Shown here: in pieces, positions 12,004 to 23,490 of the stretch
How the letters are laid out: the number at the start of each line of letters is the position of its first letter
How positions within the stretch are numbered: position 1 is the first letter of the stretch
NCBI GenBank assembly: GCA_026874595.1
Contig: CM049322.1
Span: 56,918,386 to 56,982,385, forward strand
Length of the DNA stretch: 64,000 nt
Direction of reading: 5' to 3'
From: Sipunculus nudus
Lineage: Eukaryota > Annelida > Sipuncula > Golfingiida > Sipunculidae
The notes under the pieces: generated by a model
Told to the model about the DNA's origin: nothing
The model's database searches: none
What the model saw: only the letters and a program-made list of their open reading frames with translations
Program-made: the position numbers and the translations under genes

Positions 12004-12062
<59 letters not shown>
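11719..12062. repeat. 91-bp unit repeated between (AT)n blocks
   Basis: Units at 11777-11867 and 11918-12008 differ at about three of 91 bases. Each is bracketed by long (AT)n blocks, giving a composite period of 141 bases. The unit contains the palindrome ACAACGTTGT and can pair ACCTAC with GTAGGT. Confidence 0.9.
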
Positions 12063-12067
<5 letters not shown>

Positions 12068-13397
12068 CATGGGTGTCTACTACAATACAGCATGTAAAAC
12101 ATATTGAGGAAAGTGTCAACGTATCGAATTGACTCGTATTCTTACGGATTTGGCCGTGAATGTACAAAAAAAAGGCGAGACACCGTATGAATATTGATAC
12201 GTATAACCAAGGATAAAGGAATTCTTTTTGATAAAATACTCTAATCAGTTGTCGCTTAATGTGTTAAACACTGTAGAATTTCTACGTTTCATTGGTCAGA
12301 CATACGATGCTAGTATCTCCTGTTAATCACGATAATTGAAGAATTCTCAGTTTTGTAAGCGGTTGCCGCTCCGCTGCCAGATAGAGTCATACGGAAAACC
12401 AATTTTTTGTGTTCATACTTTGTTCTAAGAGATAATTTCTGATAATTTTCACACGCCATACAAGATGATTCATATTCAATTTAAATCCATATCGGTGTTT
12501 ACACATATACACGCTGTGATGCTATGATGCATGTTCTGAAACATAATTGTCATAACATAAGGGGTACAACTATACAAAAAATTGCAATAAAATTTAATAT
12601 AAATGTGATAAACCATAAATAACCATAAATAATATAAAGGATCACCGCAAAGGATCAGCACGGTATCAGTGGAGTGGTGCCAGAAAAACGACATTTGCAA
12701 ATTCAATTTCCAGCCGGTAAAATACCACCATAAGCCGTCATGTAACTCACGATTCAGTCATTAGATGGACCCGGGACGGCAGTGCCGCACAGGCTGACTT
12801 CGCGGGGCCAATATTTCATGGTTATCTGGGTCATAAACACGGTTGATGGGTTTGCGGAGGTTTAAAGAAACATGGTGCGAAGAATATAAATTGAGGAACA
12901 CAACTGAAAAGCCAAGCGGACAGGAATGTTGGTAAAGCCAAGCAATTATCCATCTGCAGGATACAACTAAACCCGGATGAAGACGAACCCTTGTCAACAC
13001 TCAAATCTTCCCGAATATAGGTTGCAGGCTCTCGTTTCCATGGCAACAGAATGAGATAATTCCCCGCGACTGGATAACGCACGCCGGGAGCGGAGACGAT
13101 ATGACAAAGCGGGCGTCATATTTGAAAAATTCTGAGATAAGATACTAGTGCACCCATGAAATATGTAGATAATCTCGCCCAACGGTGGTATTATGTATAT
13201 TTTGCCCATGTGAATTCACACTGCTCATGGAGTGGTTGTGGATCCACGTTCTTCTGTATCAGCCGCGGTTATGTCGAGCAGTAACCTTATTTCTGGTTAC
13301 AGCTCCTCAGCATCACATGTACTCAAATACATTTACTTCTCTGTCTCTAAGCATCTTTGCATCCAAATGCCATTGTATTTGTAACATAACACACACA
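12063..13397. other. Intergenic DNA with an RFX X-box
   Basis: Unrecognised AT-rich DNA up to about 12700. A GC-richer patch at about 12760-13120 follows, open in several minus-strand frames without protein similarity I can name. It contains the X-box palindrome listed separately. Confidence 0.45.
13034..13047. promoter_or_regulatory. RFX X-box-like palindrome
   Basis: GTTTCCATGGCAAC matches the RFX consensus GTNRCC-N(0-3)-RGYAAC closely. Such motifs regulate ciliary genes in animals. No flanking gene is identified, so function is unproven. Confidence 0.4.
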
Positions 13398-13453
13398 TGA
13401 TGATGATGATGATAATAATAATAATAATAATAATCATAATAATAATAATAATA
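13398..13453. repeat. (ATG)n/(ATA)n trinucleotide repeat
   Basis: Five ATG triplets pass into a long ATA/ATC run. A second, degenerate GTA/GTG triplet tract follows at about 13540-13590. Confidence 0.9.
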
Positions 13454-13700
13454 AAGATAAACATAGTAATAGCACTAACATAAAAGTAATAAAGGAGCAT
13501 TTTGCAGGGATAATAAAAATTATAATTATTATTCCTGATAAGTTGCAGTTGTAGTGGTAGTGGTAGCGGCAGTAGTAGTAGTAAGGGCTACTGCTTTACT
13601 ACCAGTGATAACGCAATCTATAATGATAACAACACCAGGTGGGTATAACAGGAAGAATAATTATAAACTTTATTTATTTTTCATGGATTGTACAAATAGT

Positions 13701-13905
13701 TATAATAACTAATACGAGGCACTCTCCATGGCACGGATGTTGGCGCTCGGTAGTCGGTAAGGGTGGAGGAAACCGGAGGACCCGGAGAAAACCACCGGCC
13801 TTGGACGGGCCATTACAACCCACTGTCATAGCAACACCGGGAATCGAACCCGGGTCGCCAGCGGAGAAGGCCGAGCGTTTTACCACTCAGCTTTCCAGGT
13901 AAAAT
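13701..13905 (-). mobile_element. tRNA-derived SINE, copy 1
   Basis: Read on the minus strand, a tRNA-like head has an A-box region near GCTGAGTGGTAAAACGC and the B-box GGTTCGATTCC (about 13840-13850). It is followed by GGTGGTTTTCTCCGGG and CTCCGGTTTCCTCC, then a tail ending TAGTTATTATAACTATTTG. The same tail occurs in copy 2 (17649-17875) and the same core in the copy at 49580-49690. Confidence 0.8.
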
Positions 13906-14050
13906 TAAAAAATGTATTCAACATTTATTCGAGCACGCTTATTATCATAACCTTTGGTCACTCTCTTACATCTCGCGTGTATTTAGAAAAAAAGACAGTA
14001 ATGAAAAAAATTACCATAAATAAATTTTATAATTGTATTGGTGTTATATC

Positions 14051-14099
<49 letters not shown>

Positions 14100-14744
14100 T
14101 TTTCAAAACTGAATATGTATAAAAAATATTTTATATACAAGATAATATAAATAATACAAATATCATATATATTATACAAGCTATATGACATATTTATGTG
14201 CATGGTGTATACATACATTTATATTTGCATTAATATATCATTTTATTTCGGTATTATATACTTTCGCATATACCTTTATATATTCATTTATGTAGGACCA
14301 AAGCCGCCCGTTGATTTGTGATGGCAGATAATGTTAGCAACTTCAAACTTCCTGAAAATTGATGACTCAATTAACACCGAATCTCTAATGGACCGGGCAG
14401 ATTATGGACGCGGATCAAGGTGTTGTTATTGGATCATAATCTAGGGTAGCAACATTAAAAACCGCTTTGTTTTGAGTTTGTTTTACAAATGCTGTTAATT
14501 TGTCATAAACGTTATCCAGAGACGGCTTCGCAAGTGGGCTGTAAACCGTGGTATTATCTCACTCTAATTAACTACTGTTTAATTATATATTGATTGGTTT
14601 GTCGATCTGCTTGACTATTAAATGCAATCTGCCGAAACATGAAATGCACAAATATTAACCGTTGGCGGCAGATTTATCATTTTCTTCGTAATATTCATAT
14701 TGAGTAATATCATTAATAACTAAAAATTTGCATTCTAAAGAATG
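13906..14744. other. (AT)n block and unique, possibly conserved non-coding DNA
   Basis: A (TA)n block sits at about 14053-14096. From about 14290 to 14700 the DNA is non-repetitive and rich in homeodomain-like words (CTAATTAACTA, ATTGATTTGTGATGG). No long open frame crosses it. It may be a regulatory element; alignment would decide. Confidence 0.35.
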
Positions 14745-14985
14745 CAAGCCTCCGCCATGTTAAAGTCACTATCGAAGGATAGTCCCAAAATCAAGCGATG
14801 CATTCACTATTTTCGTGCATAAGTGACTGTACATTTGTGAATATTTCTTGGTTACGTTCCTGAATCCGAATCCTGTGTCGGGTCCACACCAAAATGTAAT
14901 CAATTGTTCATTTGTCTATTCCAAAATGGACTGAAAAATTAATGAGATTTCGTTTATGCCTGCATGAGTTGTGGTGTGACATAAG

Positions 14986-14990
<5 letters not shown>
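14745..14990 (+). repeat. Dispersed repeat family F, copy 1 (plus strand)
   Basis: Shares GTGCATAAGTGACTGTA, a TTCCTGAATCCGAATCCTG block and ATGAGATTTCGTT with copies at 28180-28500 (minus), 36020-36265, 61035-61290 and 61865-62065. The copy runs straight into a CA microsatellite, as most of the others do. Confidence 0.75.
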
Positions 14991-15780
<790 letters not shown>

Positions 15781-16045
15781 AGCTAAAAGTTAATTCTTTA
15801 TCATGTTTACGGCAAGTCCTTGACCTTACAGTAACCTTTCTGCGTCGTTTCCTTGACCCCTGTTGACCTTTAAAACATGGCAGCGCTGATATTTTAACAA
15901 ATGCTTTACAAAACGTGCAATCCTCCTGCCTGGATTGCAAAACTCAAAACTCAAAGTTAATTGTTTATCATGTTCTACGGTAATTCAGTGACCTTACCAT
16001 GACCTTTCTCTGTCGTTCCCTTGACCTCTGGTGACATTTCCTGCA
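15781..16045. repeat. Duplicated segment carrying nuclear-receptor half-site pairs
   Basis: Two diverged direct copies about 166 bases apart, starting GTTAATTCTTTATCATGTT near 15789 and GTTAATTGTTTATCATGTT near 15955. Copy 2 holds a perfect DR5 (TGACCT-5-TGACCT, 15989-16005). Copy 1 holds a one-mismatch DR5 (15821-15837) and a DR4 (TGACCC-4-TGACCT, 15854-15869). DR5 and DR4 are classical RAR/RXR and LXR/TR-type arrangements; activity is inferred only. Confidence 0.6.
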
Positions 16046-16912
16046 AGGCACCGTTGATAACTCTCAGAACAGACCTAACGGCGGAACACGTACGTTGTAT
16101 TATTGATTACGCAGTATGAAGAAACCGGGTCCCACGGGGCTTTAGTTTTACTGGAATCCTAACCTGGCTTGAATCACTACATCACAGAGCCCCCCTCACG
16201 GTGTGTGCTCTGACCTCCTACTGGCACCCCACATTTATAAATTAAGTCCACCCGCGACCCCGTGTTATACGTCCATACGTCTTACCGCGCTTTGAATATA
16301 TTGCTTTTGGCTGTCCTTCTGGATCTAAGAACTCCAGCGTTGACAAGTTGGGTTGTCTGTTTTGTGAAAATATCCAATAAAATGACAATAATATAATGAC
16401 AATGGCTTCTCACTATCAGCGAGAAGTGTTGGACATTTACACTTCTTTATAAATCATACTTAATAAGATAACTTCTTATTTTGAATATGCGTATAACTTA
16501 ACATTTTTCATTTTTGCATACCTGTATATCATCAACTTTTATTATTTTTTATTTGATTTTGTTTGTTTAATATTTCTAATTATATTTCGATTTTATTTTT
16601 AGAATAGATTTATTACTGTTCACTTAATTTTATTTAAAACTTTTATTACCTTTTATTCTTTCAGTTTATTTTATATCTCCACATTCATTTTATATTTAGA
16701 AAAGCTTTAAGAGTGTATTTCAGTTACTTTTTTTTAAATATTTGATCAATAACTTTTACTGTACATTTACATTCGTCCTGTTTTGCTTTTCGTATTTTCT
16801 ACAATCTTTAAACAATATAATTAGTGGTTGATTTTATTCTAATAAGTTGATATATTTGAAAACAAAGTATCCTTAGGATTGATTTGGTTCCTGTCGCCTT
16901 GCTTAAGCTCTC
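16046..16912. other. No gene recognised
   Basis: A mixed-composition patch to about 16340 is followed by very T-rich DNA. No supported exon or element. Confidence 0.5.
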
Positions 16913-17002
16913 TCTGGCTTTCTCTATCTCTCTCTCTCACTTTCTGTCTGTCTGTCTTTCTGTCTGTCTCTCTCTCTCTTTCTCCCTCTCTCTTTCTCTC
17001 TC

Positions 17003-17070
<68 letters not shown>
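16913..17070. repeat. (CT)n followed by (AT)n
   Basis: About 95 bases of CT repeat with CTGT interruptions run directly into about 65 bases of TA repeat. This explains the Leu/Ser and Tyr/Ile open frames here. Confidence 0.95.
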
Positions 17071-17071
<1 letters not shown>

Positions 17072-17648
17072 CACAGATTGAAAGGCTTGTTAAGGATCAG
17101 CTGGTGAACAGTGGATTTAAATATTTCTTCTGAGTGAGAATGCACTAGGTGGCGCTTTTCTCACTCAGATGCCAGATTAACACTGCTATGTCGCTATTCT
17201 TAGTAATGGCGACGGAAACTGCAGAAAACACACCATGTCCAAGATTTTAAATCATTCCTTTCACTACTAGAAGTGGCCAGATCAACTCTGTGTACTCGAC
17301 AAGTGACTTCCATGAACTGAAAGCCTCTTGAGTGGACAGGCTTAACGCCCTAATTGGTGGACACCCCTCTACATCCGCTGGTATTAACTACATGGAGGGG
17401 ACAATGTGAAGCAAGCTCAACGCATAGGAAACCTGTTGTGCAACATATTTCTTTTATCATGTTGCAGCAATGTTTCACCAACCACAACCCATATCGCATA
17501 TGCAACATGTGTACGAAACAACTCCAAACCTTGTAGGTACAGATGTTCATGGACTCGGCTTTTTTAGTGCTTTCTCAGCTAGCCAAACTATGTTTTAACA
17601 AAGTCGTGGTAATCAACGTTTAATCAGGGAAACGTATTGTACAACTAG
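17071..17648. other. No gene; one CTCF-like site
   Basis: Unrecognised DNA. GCACTAGGTGGCG at 17142-17154 differs from the CTCF core CCASYAGRKGGCR at one position. Confidence 0.4.
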
Positions 17649-17875
17649 TTACAATAACTAATACGAGGCACTCTCCATGGCTCGGATGGCGGCGTTCGGT
17701 AGTCGTTAGAGGTGAAAGAAAATGAAAGACACGGGGAAAACCACCGACCTTGGATGGGCCACTACAAACAATTGTCATGGCAACTCAGAGGATCGAACCA
17801 GCGGAGAGAGCCGAGTGGAGAGAGCCGAGTGGAGAGAGCCGAGCGTTTTACCACTCGAGTGTCCAGGCCCCTTTT
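17649..17875 (-). mobile_element. tRNA-derived SINE, copy 2, with internal 16-bp triplication
   Basis: On the plus strand it begins GTTACAATAACTAATACGAG and continues GCACTCTCCATGGC, as in copy 1. It ends in the tRNA-like head near CCGAGCGTTTTACCACTCGA. The tRNA-derived part contains three GGAGAGAGCCGAG units (about 17805-17847) in place of one, and the B-box is partly lost (GGATCGAACC), so it is probably inactive. Confidence 0.75.
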
Positions 17876-18229
17876 ATTTACATATTTACGATGATAAACC
17901 GAGGTGTTTTTTCCGTTTGTTAGTAGAAGTAATTTATTACACTAAATATACGTTAGAATAATGTTATTTTAAATCAACAACAATGTTGTGTTGTGGTATT
18001 CGATAAACGTGTGATAACTTTACGTTGTTTGCTGCCTGGGAATAGATTAATTTAGTGGCCTCACAATTCATCTGCAATTCTATTTGCACAAAGCCATGGA
18101 GGTATTCTCCCACATTGCAGAACACTGGCAACATGAAACGGTTTGGTATACATGTATATACATATGCAACAAGCCTTAACATGTGCATGTCTCCCATGTC
18201 TCCAACATGTATGGCCGACTTAAGAGGAA
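17876..18229. other. No gene recognised
   Basis: AT-rich DNA with several ACATGT/CATGTA words; nothing supported. Confidence 0.45.
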
Positions 18230-18511
18230 TTGCGCAACGTATCATTCCCTGAGTTGGGCCAGTTCAACGGGACTCCGGCCAGGACTCGCGGGACGGGGTG
18301 CCAATGGGCCGAGTTGACATCGGCCATGTTGACTGGAGTAGCCGCTCCTTATAAATGGCACTGCGGTAGAACCTTAGAAAGTCTTATATACCCATGTGTG
18401 GAAAATGGTAAAAAGACTCTTCCCCTTGTGGTAGATACTGGAGCAATCTGTCAACCGACTCTTCTAGTTAAATTAAAGGGAATATTCATCCCTACGTATC
18501 AGGGGCACTAA
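18230..18511 (+). other. Open frame of 93 codons, uncertain
   Basis: A plus-strand open frame of higher GC content. Its C-terminal half contains LPLVVDTGA, which resembles the active-site loop of retroelement aspartic proteases (hydrophobic residues then DTGA). The rest shows no protease features such as a flap or a second hydrophobic-Gly motif, and no neighbouring retroelement frame is visible. It may be coincidence. Confidence 0.2.
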
Positions 18512-18564
18512 GGATTTGACCAATGTTAATCAAACATTACTTGTCGCATAATTACTGTTAATCC

Positions 18565-18577
18565 TGCCCTCTGGTGG
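18565..18577 (-). promoter_or_regulatory. CTCF core-like motif
   Basis: The minus strand reads CCACCAGAGGGCA, a full match to the CTCF core CCASYAGRKGGCA as I recall it. Occupancy cannot be judged from sequence. Confidence 0.35.
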
Positions 18578-20038
18578 TCGGTTTTGATAGCGCACAAAAT
18601 CTGTTCGTTGTTCTTGAATGTTTTTGACAAATTTAGTATTGCTCTATATCCCGTTCGGGATGGAAGGCTTAAACTCCCTATTTGAAAGAGAAATTTTTGT
18701 TTGTGTATTTGTAATCACTTGTTCATAACATGTGGGATACCCGCTTTAAATAAACCAAACACATTCAACAAGGACATCTGGCGGCAAGTTGTCCAAAACA
18801 GTTTTTCAACTGGTGGTCTTCCACACATTAACAACCAATCACCTTATGTTCCATGTTTATTTTCTCTTTGACAACATTATTGCATGTACCATTTTTACTG
18901 ACACTTTGTAGATAAGCTCAGACATACAACAGAGAGTCTTTATAAGAACTTTCCTCAACAAGAATGACCTACAATTCAATAATGTACGTAATGTAAGCCA
19001 GAAATCACATACATTCTACAGAAACGGCAGGACTTTAAGTTGGGGGAGCTTTGAAGTGAACGGAAACCTCACTTTCGGCGCCGTGTCGTGAACATTCATA
19101 AATTTTCTATTATCTACAAGTCATAAAAATTATTCCGAAGTTCAGTTCCGCTTTTTCCTCCATCAATCTAATTTTATTGCTCTAGTCTGCCTTAAGTCGA
19201 CGTCCAGGTGCTCGCCATTGGCTTTTCTCTTTTTTCTTTCTTTGACATCCGGTATAAAACATAAGCTACCCGTGGCTATTTACCGACTCCAGTAAAAATG
19301 TACGAAGCTACTCACAGGCAAATGTCAATAACTGCACAGAAAAACGGGAAAACGTAATCGAAAAACGAAAAACCGATGCTGGAGTCCTCGTTATTATTCG
19401 CTAGTTTCTTCGTCCTAGCTGGCGTCTTCCGGCTCACCTCATGAATGTTTCCAGGAGTAACCATAAAAGTTTAAATAAGGTTCACTAGGGAGTTTACTAA
19501 ATGTGGCGAGTATATCTTTCTTTAGTCTAAAAGCGACGGCGTGGTCGCACAGAAAGTCTCTGGTAAAGTAGTAGGGATGGTGGTTAATGCAGCACTGTGC
19601 GTTTGATTTAAGGAAAGATAAATTAATAAACGGCAATGGTAAGGCAGGTTTGTGTACCAAATATATGCACGATTATCCATACTTATTTCGCAAGGTTAAT
19701 GACCAGGTGAATGCCGTCTAATCTGCGTATGCCATTGCTGTGTTATATTCCACCCGTGCCATTCTTCAGAAGAATGCCTCTGGTGGCACCCAGGCCACAC
19801 CACGATTTCTACAGACAGTGTCCTTCGGAAATCATATCTTTTTTTCAGATTAACAACAAATTTTTCCAACTTGTAGGAGGGCAGAAAAACTGCTCTAGAA
19901 ACTTAGAAATGGTACATTTGAATAATACAAATAATATATTCATGAATTAATTTTGCAATCGTAAGGGACGCAATTATTTCTTTAAAGGACTTAAGAAACA
20001 GCGGAAAATAGCCATAATCATACCAAAGACTTAATGTG

Positions 20039-20042
<4 letters not shown>
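18578..20042. other. No gene recognised
   Basis: Unique-looking AT-rich DNA with short open frames (19439-19660 minus, 19711-19950 plus) lacking recognisable motifs or splice context. Confidence 0.5.

Positions 20043-20072
<30 letters not shown>
20043..20072 (+). repeat. Poly(A) tract
   Basis: About 30 consecutive A residues, then CAAAAAATG. It may be the tail of an unrecognised retroposed copy on the plus strand. Confidence 0.85.
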
Positions 20073-20073
<1 letters not shown>

Positions 20074-20210
20074 AAAAAATGACCCATATTATAGGAATGG
20101 CAGTTCCATAGAATATGAACCGTTCTGTATTTGGCCTTGATGGAACCTAAGCGGGACACACAGATGCTTATTGTCCCTTAAATCCGTAACATTTTTAGAC
20201 AAGTATTACC

Positions 20211-20300
20211 AGGGGCGGACACAAAATCTCAAGGGGGGGGGGGGGAGGGGAGTGGAAGTATTCTTTGTACATAAATCTCGCATGCAGAAGCATTTGGAAG
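20211..20300. repeat. Poly-G family fragment (GGGGCGGA-type)
   Basis: ACCAGGGGCGGACACAAAATCT followed by a long G run resembles the inverted-repeat family copies at 25019-25176 and 51086-51275. Confidence 0.45.
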
Positions 20301-21273
20301 AAAAGTAAAACCAAATCCGGCTCTGCTATTCGGTATATTATTTTACCTTCAGATTTTAGAAAGAAAAAAGGAGGCTCACACCCCCTGCGCCATCTGTTTG
20401 TTAATCCTCCCCGATTCCAAATTCAACCTTGGTCCAGGCTATACATAAATAAAATTTTATGTTTCCTTTGTGATCGCTTGAACCTCTGTTTGTCCCTTGA
20501 AAAACATTGTTGCTTTGTACTAGTAGTGTCGCATCTGTCATAACAAAGCGTCTCCTCTGCCTATATGCCTGGCTCACGTTTTTGTTCCTGAGGGGTTTCA
20601 TTTCAAGATATTCACAAAAAAAAAAAAAAAAATTATAGCGACAATAAAACCCGCGTATATAACATGTCCCATCTACATAGATAAACGTATGGTCATCTCT
20701 ACTGTTGCAGCACCAGTTTACGTTATATATGTCTGTATAGCCTCAAATGCCAAAAATCAAGGTCTTATAAATTATAACAAATCTGTTACATTACTCGAAA
20801 ATTGAAGATTACTATAAATAATACCAGCATTTTATATTATCTGATTAGGATCAAGGTTAACTCATCCTGGTCAACTTTCTTTGAGCCATGTCTTGTCAAA
20901 TACTGTGGTTGGCTTTATATTTACGGGGCTCAATTTTCGCGCTAAAGCAAATTTTCATAGTTTCACGGGGTTCAATTATGCGATAGGGCATACATTAATA
21001 TTTTAGTAAACGCCAAAAAAAGTATGAATTCTCTGTTACACAAAGTTTTTTTACTCAAATAACAATGACTGTGACTGCCGGAACCTGGCGATGCCGCTTC
21101 TAAGGGACATTGGTTTAACAGCTTGGCCATCACATATCAATATAAATAGGCCCTCCACTCTTCCTTGATCATATCATGTTCGAATTAAGTAATAGTAGTT
21201 AATATTGTTTGCATATTGATTTAATCATGGATATACTCTGTGTAAGTTACTATATGAGGAGATCGCGAAAATA
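20301..21273. other. No gene recognised
   Basis: AT-rich DNA with a second A-rich run near 20616-20632. The short open frames are unconvincing. Confidence 0.5.
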
Positions 21274-21772
21274 GCTCCATTTATACTCGTTTTCCTGGAG
21301 CGCTCTACACCGTTAAGTGCGCGCCAAGTCCCCCAAACGTGCCAGATTTCGAAAATTTCGGTCTGGAGCGCGCTACATTTTGACCACCGGTTTGAGTCTG
21401 TTTTACATTCTGGCGCGCGCCAGACGCTTCTGGCGCGGCCTACATTTGTGCTTCGAACGTGTGTAAACAGATGTGGAGCGCGCAAACTATACAGCACGCT
21501 CCAGCAAGACTCGGCTGTCATGTAATTAGGATTTAGCAATGCGCGCAAGGGGGAATCCAATCTAGACCGCGCAAGATTGCAGAAGTTATCTGCGTGTAAA
21601 CCCAATGCAGATTCTAGGCCGGGCCAAATGCAATGCGACGAACTTGACAGGGTAGAGCGCTCTACATGGTCACTTGGTCCTGCACAGTGTGAACGCAAAT
21701 AAAAAGGTAGCCCGCTCCACATTTTTCTGGACCGGTCTAGCGAGCGCCACATTTTTCTAGTGTAAATAGGGC
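21274..21772. mobile_element. GC-rich inverted-repeat DNA element (499 bp), TA-flanked
   Basis: The ends are imperfect inverted repeats: GCTCCATTTATACTCG on the left and, read inward on the other strand, GCCCTATTTACACTAG on the right. Each is flanked by TA (21272-21273 and 21773-21774), compatible with Tc1/mariner-like or related insertion. The interior is full of GCGCGC and GAGCGC words. A 175-codon minus-strand frame (21225-21752) crosses it but extends beyond one end, is Ser/Arg/Cys-rich and shows no domain, so it is treated as chance openness in GC-rich repeat DNA. Confidence 0.6.
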
Positions 21773-21774
21773 TA

Positions 21775-22254
21775 TGAAATCCCCGATAGAAACACGATAG
21801 AAGTTAAAATCGCGAAAATTTCACCAAGCAAAAAGCGAGCCACATGCAGTATGTTGGCTATTGAATATATTCTGGTCTTATATAATTATTGAAGAGTACC
21901 GAGAGGCAATCATTTCTGACTTAGCTGGATTCTATTTTTAAAATAACCTGGTATATTAATCAATATCTCACCGTGTAAAATTACACATTTCCATGTGGCT
22001 TTTGTTATTTCATTTTATGGACGAGTCATGTTAAATATTTTTCTCCTATCTAATATTCTATTGTTTCAAAAAAGTAAAATTATGCTCATTGTTCTAAAAA
22101 GTGATTTCAGAATTGAAAAATGATATATCTTTTATATAGTTTATTCAAGACATTAGAAATACTTTAGGTCAATCTGTAACAATACCAAAGCACATGCACT
22201 GAGGTTGATATGCATAAATAAAATATTACAATAAAAAGAAAAGGAAAAAAGAGA
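21775..22254. other. No gene recognised
   Basis: AT-rich DNA lacking supported features. Confidence 0.5.
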
Positions 22255-23490
22255 CCAAGGGGTCCAATGTTCACTCTGTGAATGACTCTACATGATGGTG
22301 GGTGATTAAAAAAGAAAAAAAGTCAATGTGAGAAATTCATTTATTCCTTTCTAAGTGGACGGTGTTCTATTGCACAAGGTAGGTGGCGTGACATGTCTGG
22401 TTTACGAGAAAACTTTCGAAGATGGATGCACATGCCAATTTCAGACCAATGCTCCTGAGATATGAGCAATTTTCACCCACAGCAAATGTAGCTCAATACA
22501 GGTGGCGCCACCTCCAGGTCAAAATCATTTAGCAGTCACATGATCAATATTCCTGTTGACTATGATATGAAGGCCAAAATATAAATACTTTATGACTGAT
22601 CTTGGAAAAAGCAGAAAAGACTTGCAAAAAATAGATCAACAAAGGGGGCGCCACCTGGGGGTCGAATTTTTTTAAGCAGTCACATGATCAATATTCCTGT
22701 GAAATTTGAACGTGAAGAATGCAGCAGTTCCTAAGATATTTGGTAACAGACAATACATCATGTGTGGAAACACATCAGATCGCCAAATTTTGCAATAGAC
22801 ACAATTTGAAGTTCCGTAGAGATGCCATCTTGAAAATGAAATAACTGAATTTATACTCAAATTATTCCCTTCCTCTAAGGAACTGTTGACTATGATATGA
22901 AAGCCAAAATATTAATACTTTGACTTATCTTGGAAAAAGCAGAAAAGACCATTACAACCTGCAGTAGGTCAACACAGGTGGCGCCATCTGGAGGTCAAAA
23001 TCATTTAGCAGTCATATGATCAATATTCCAGTGAAATTTGAAACTGAGAGCTGCAGCAGTTCCTAAGATATTTGGTAACAGACAATACAACACGAATAGA
23101 AACACATCAAGTTGCCAAATTTAGCGATCGGAACAATTTGAAGTTCCGTAGAGACGCCATCCTGAAAATGATTTGACTGAATTTATAATCAAACTATTCC
23201 CCTTCCTTTAAGGAACTTTTGTCTATGATAAGAAGGCCATAATATCTATACTTTTGTGACTTATTTTGGCGCGCAGAAACTAGGTCAACATAGGTGGCGC
23301 CACCAAAAGCCATTTTTTTGCATATTCATACCATGATCAGTAATTCTGCAAAGTTTCATGAAGGCAGCTGCTGTGGCTGTTGAGGTATTTGGTAACTGAC
23401 GGTGGACGTTGGACAGTTGACAGTGGATAGTCGACGGTGAACAATGGACGGCAGACGCTGTGCCATGGCATAAGCTCACAGAGTGAGATA
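22255..23490. mobile_element. Non-coding repeat element of tandem ~330-bp modules with inverted ends
   Basis: The end segments TTCACTCTGTGAATGA (about 22270) and GCTCACAGAGTGAG (about 23473) are inverted copies. Inside, a module with GGTGGCGCCA, a GTCAAAATCATTTAGCAGTC block and CATGATCAATATTCC recurs near 22500, 22644 and 22974, and in part at 23290. ATTTGGTAACAGACAATAC and AAGTTCCGTAGAGA also recur at about 330-base spacing. The right part holds degenerate GACGGTGGAC repeats. There is no coding frame. Related modules occur near 55220-55420. Confidence 0.75.

Noticed and set aside
13839-13905. A functional tRNA gene on the minus strand
   Set aside because: The B-box is good, but the sequence continues into a shared SINE core that also occurs elsewhere in the window.
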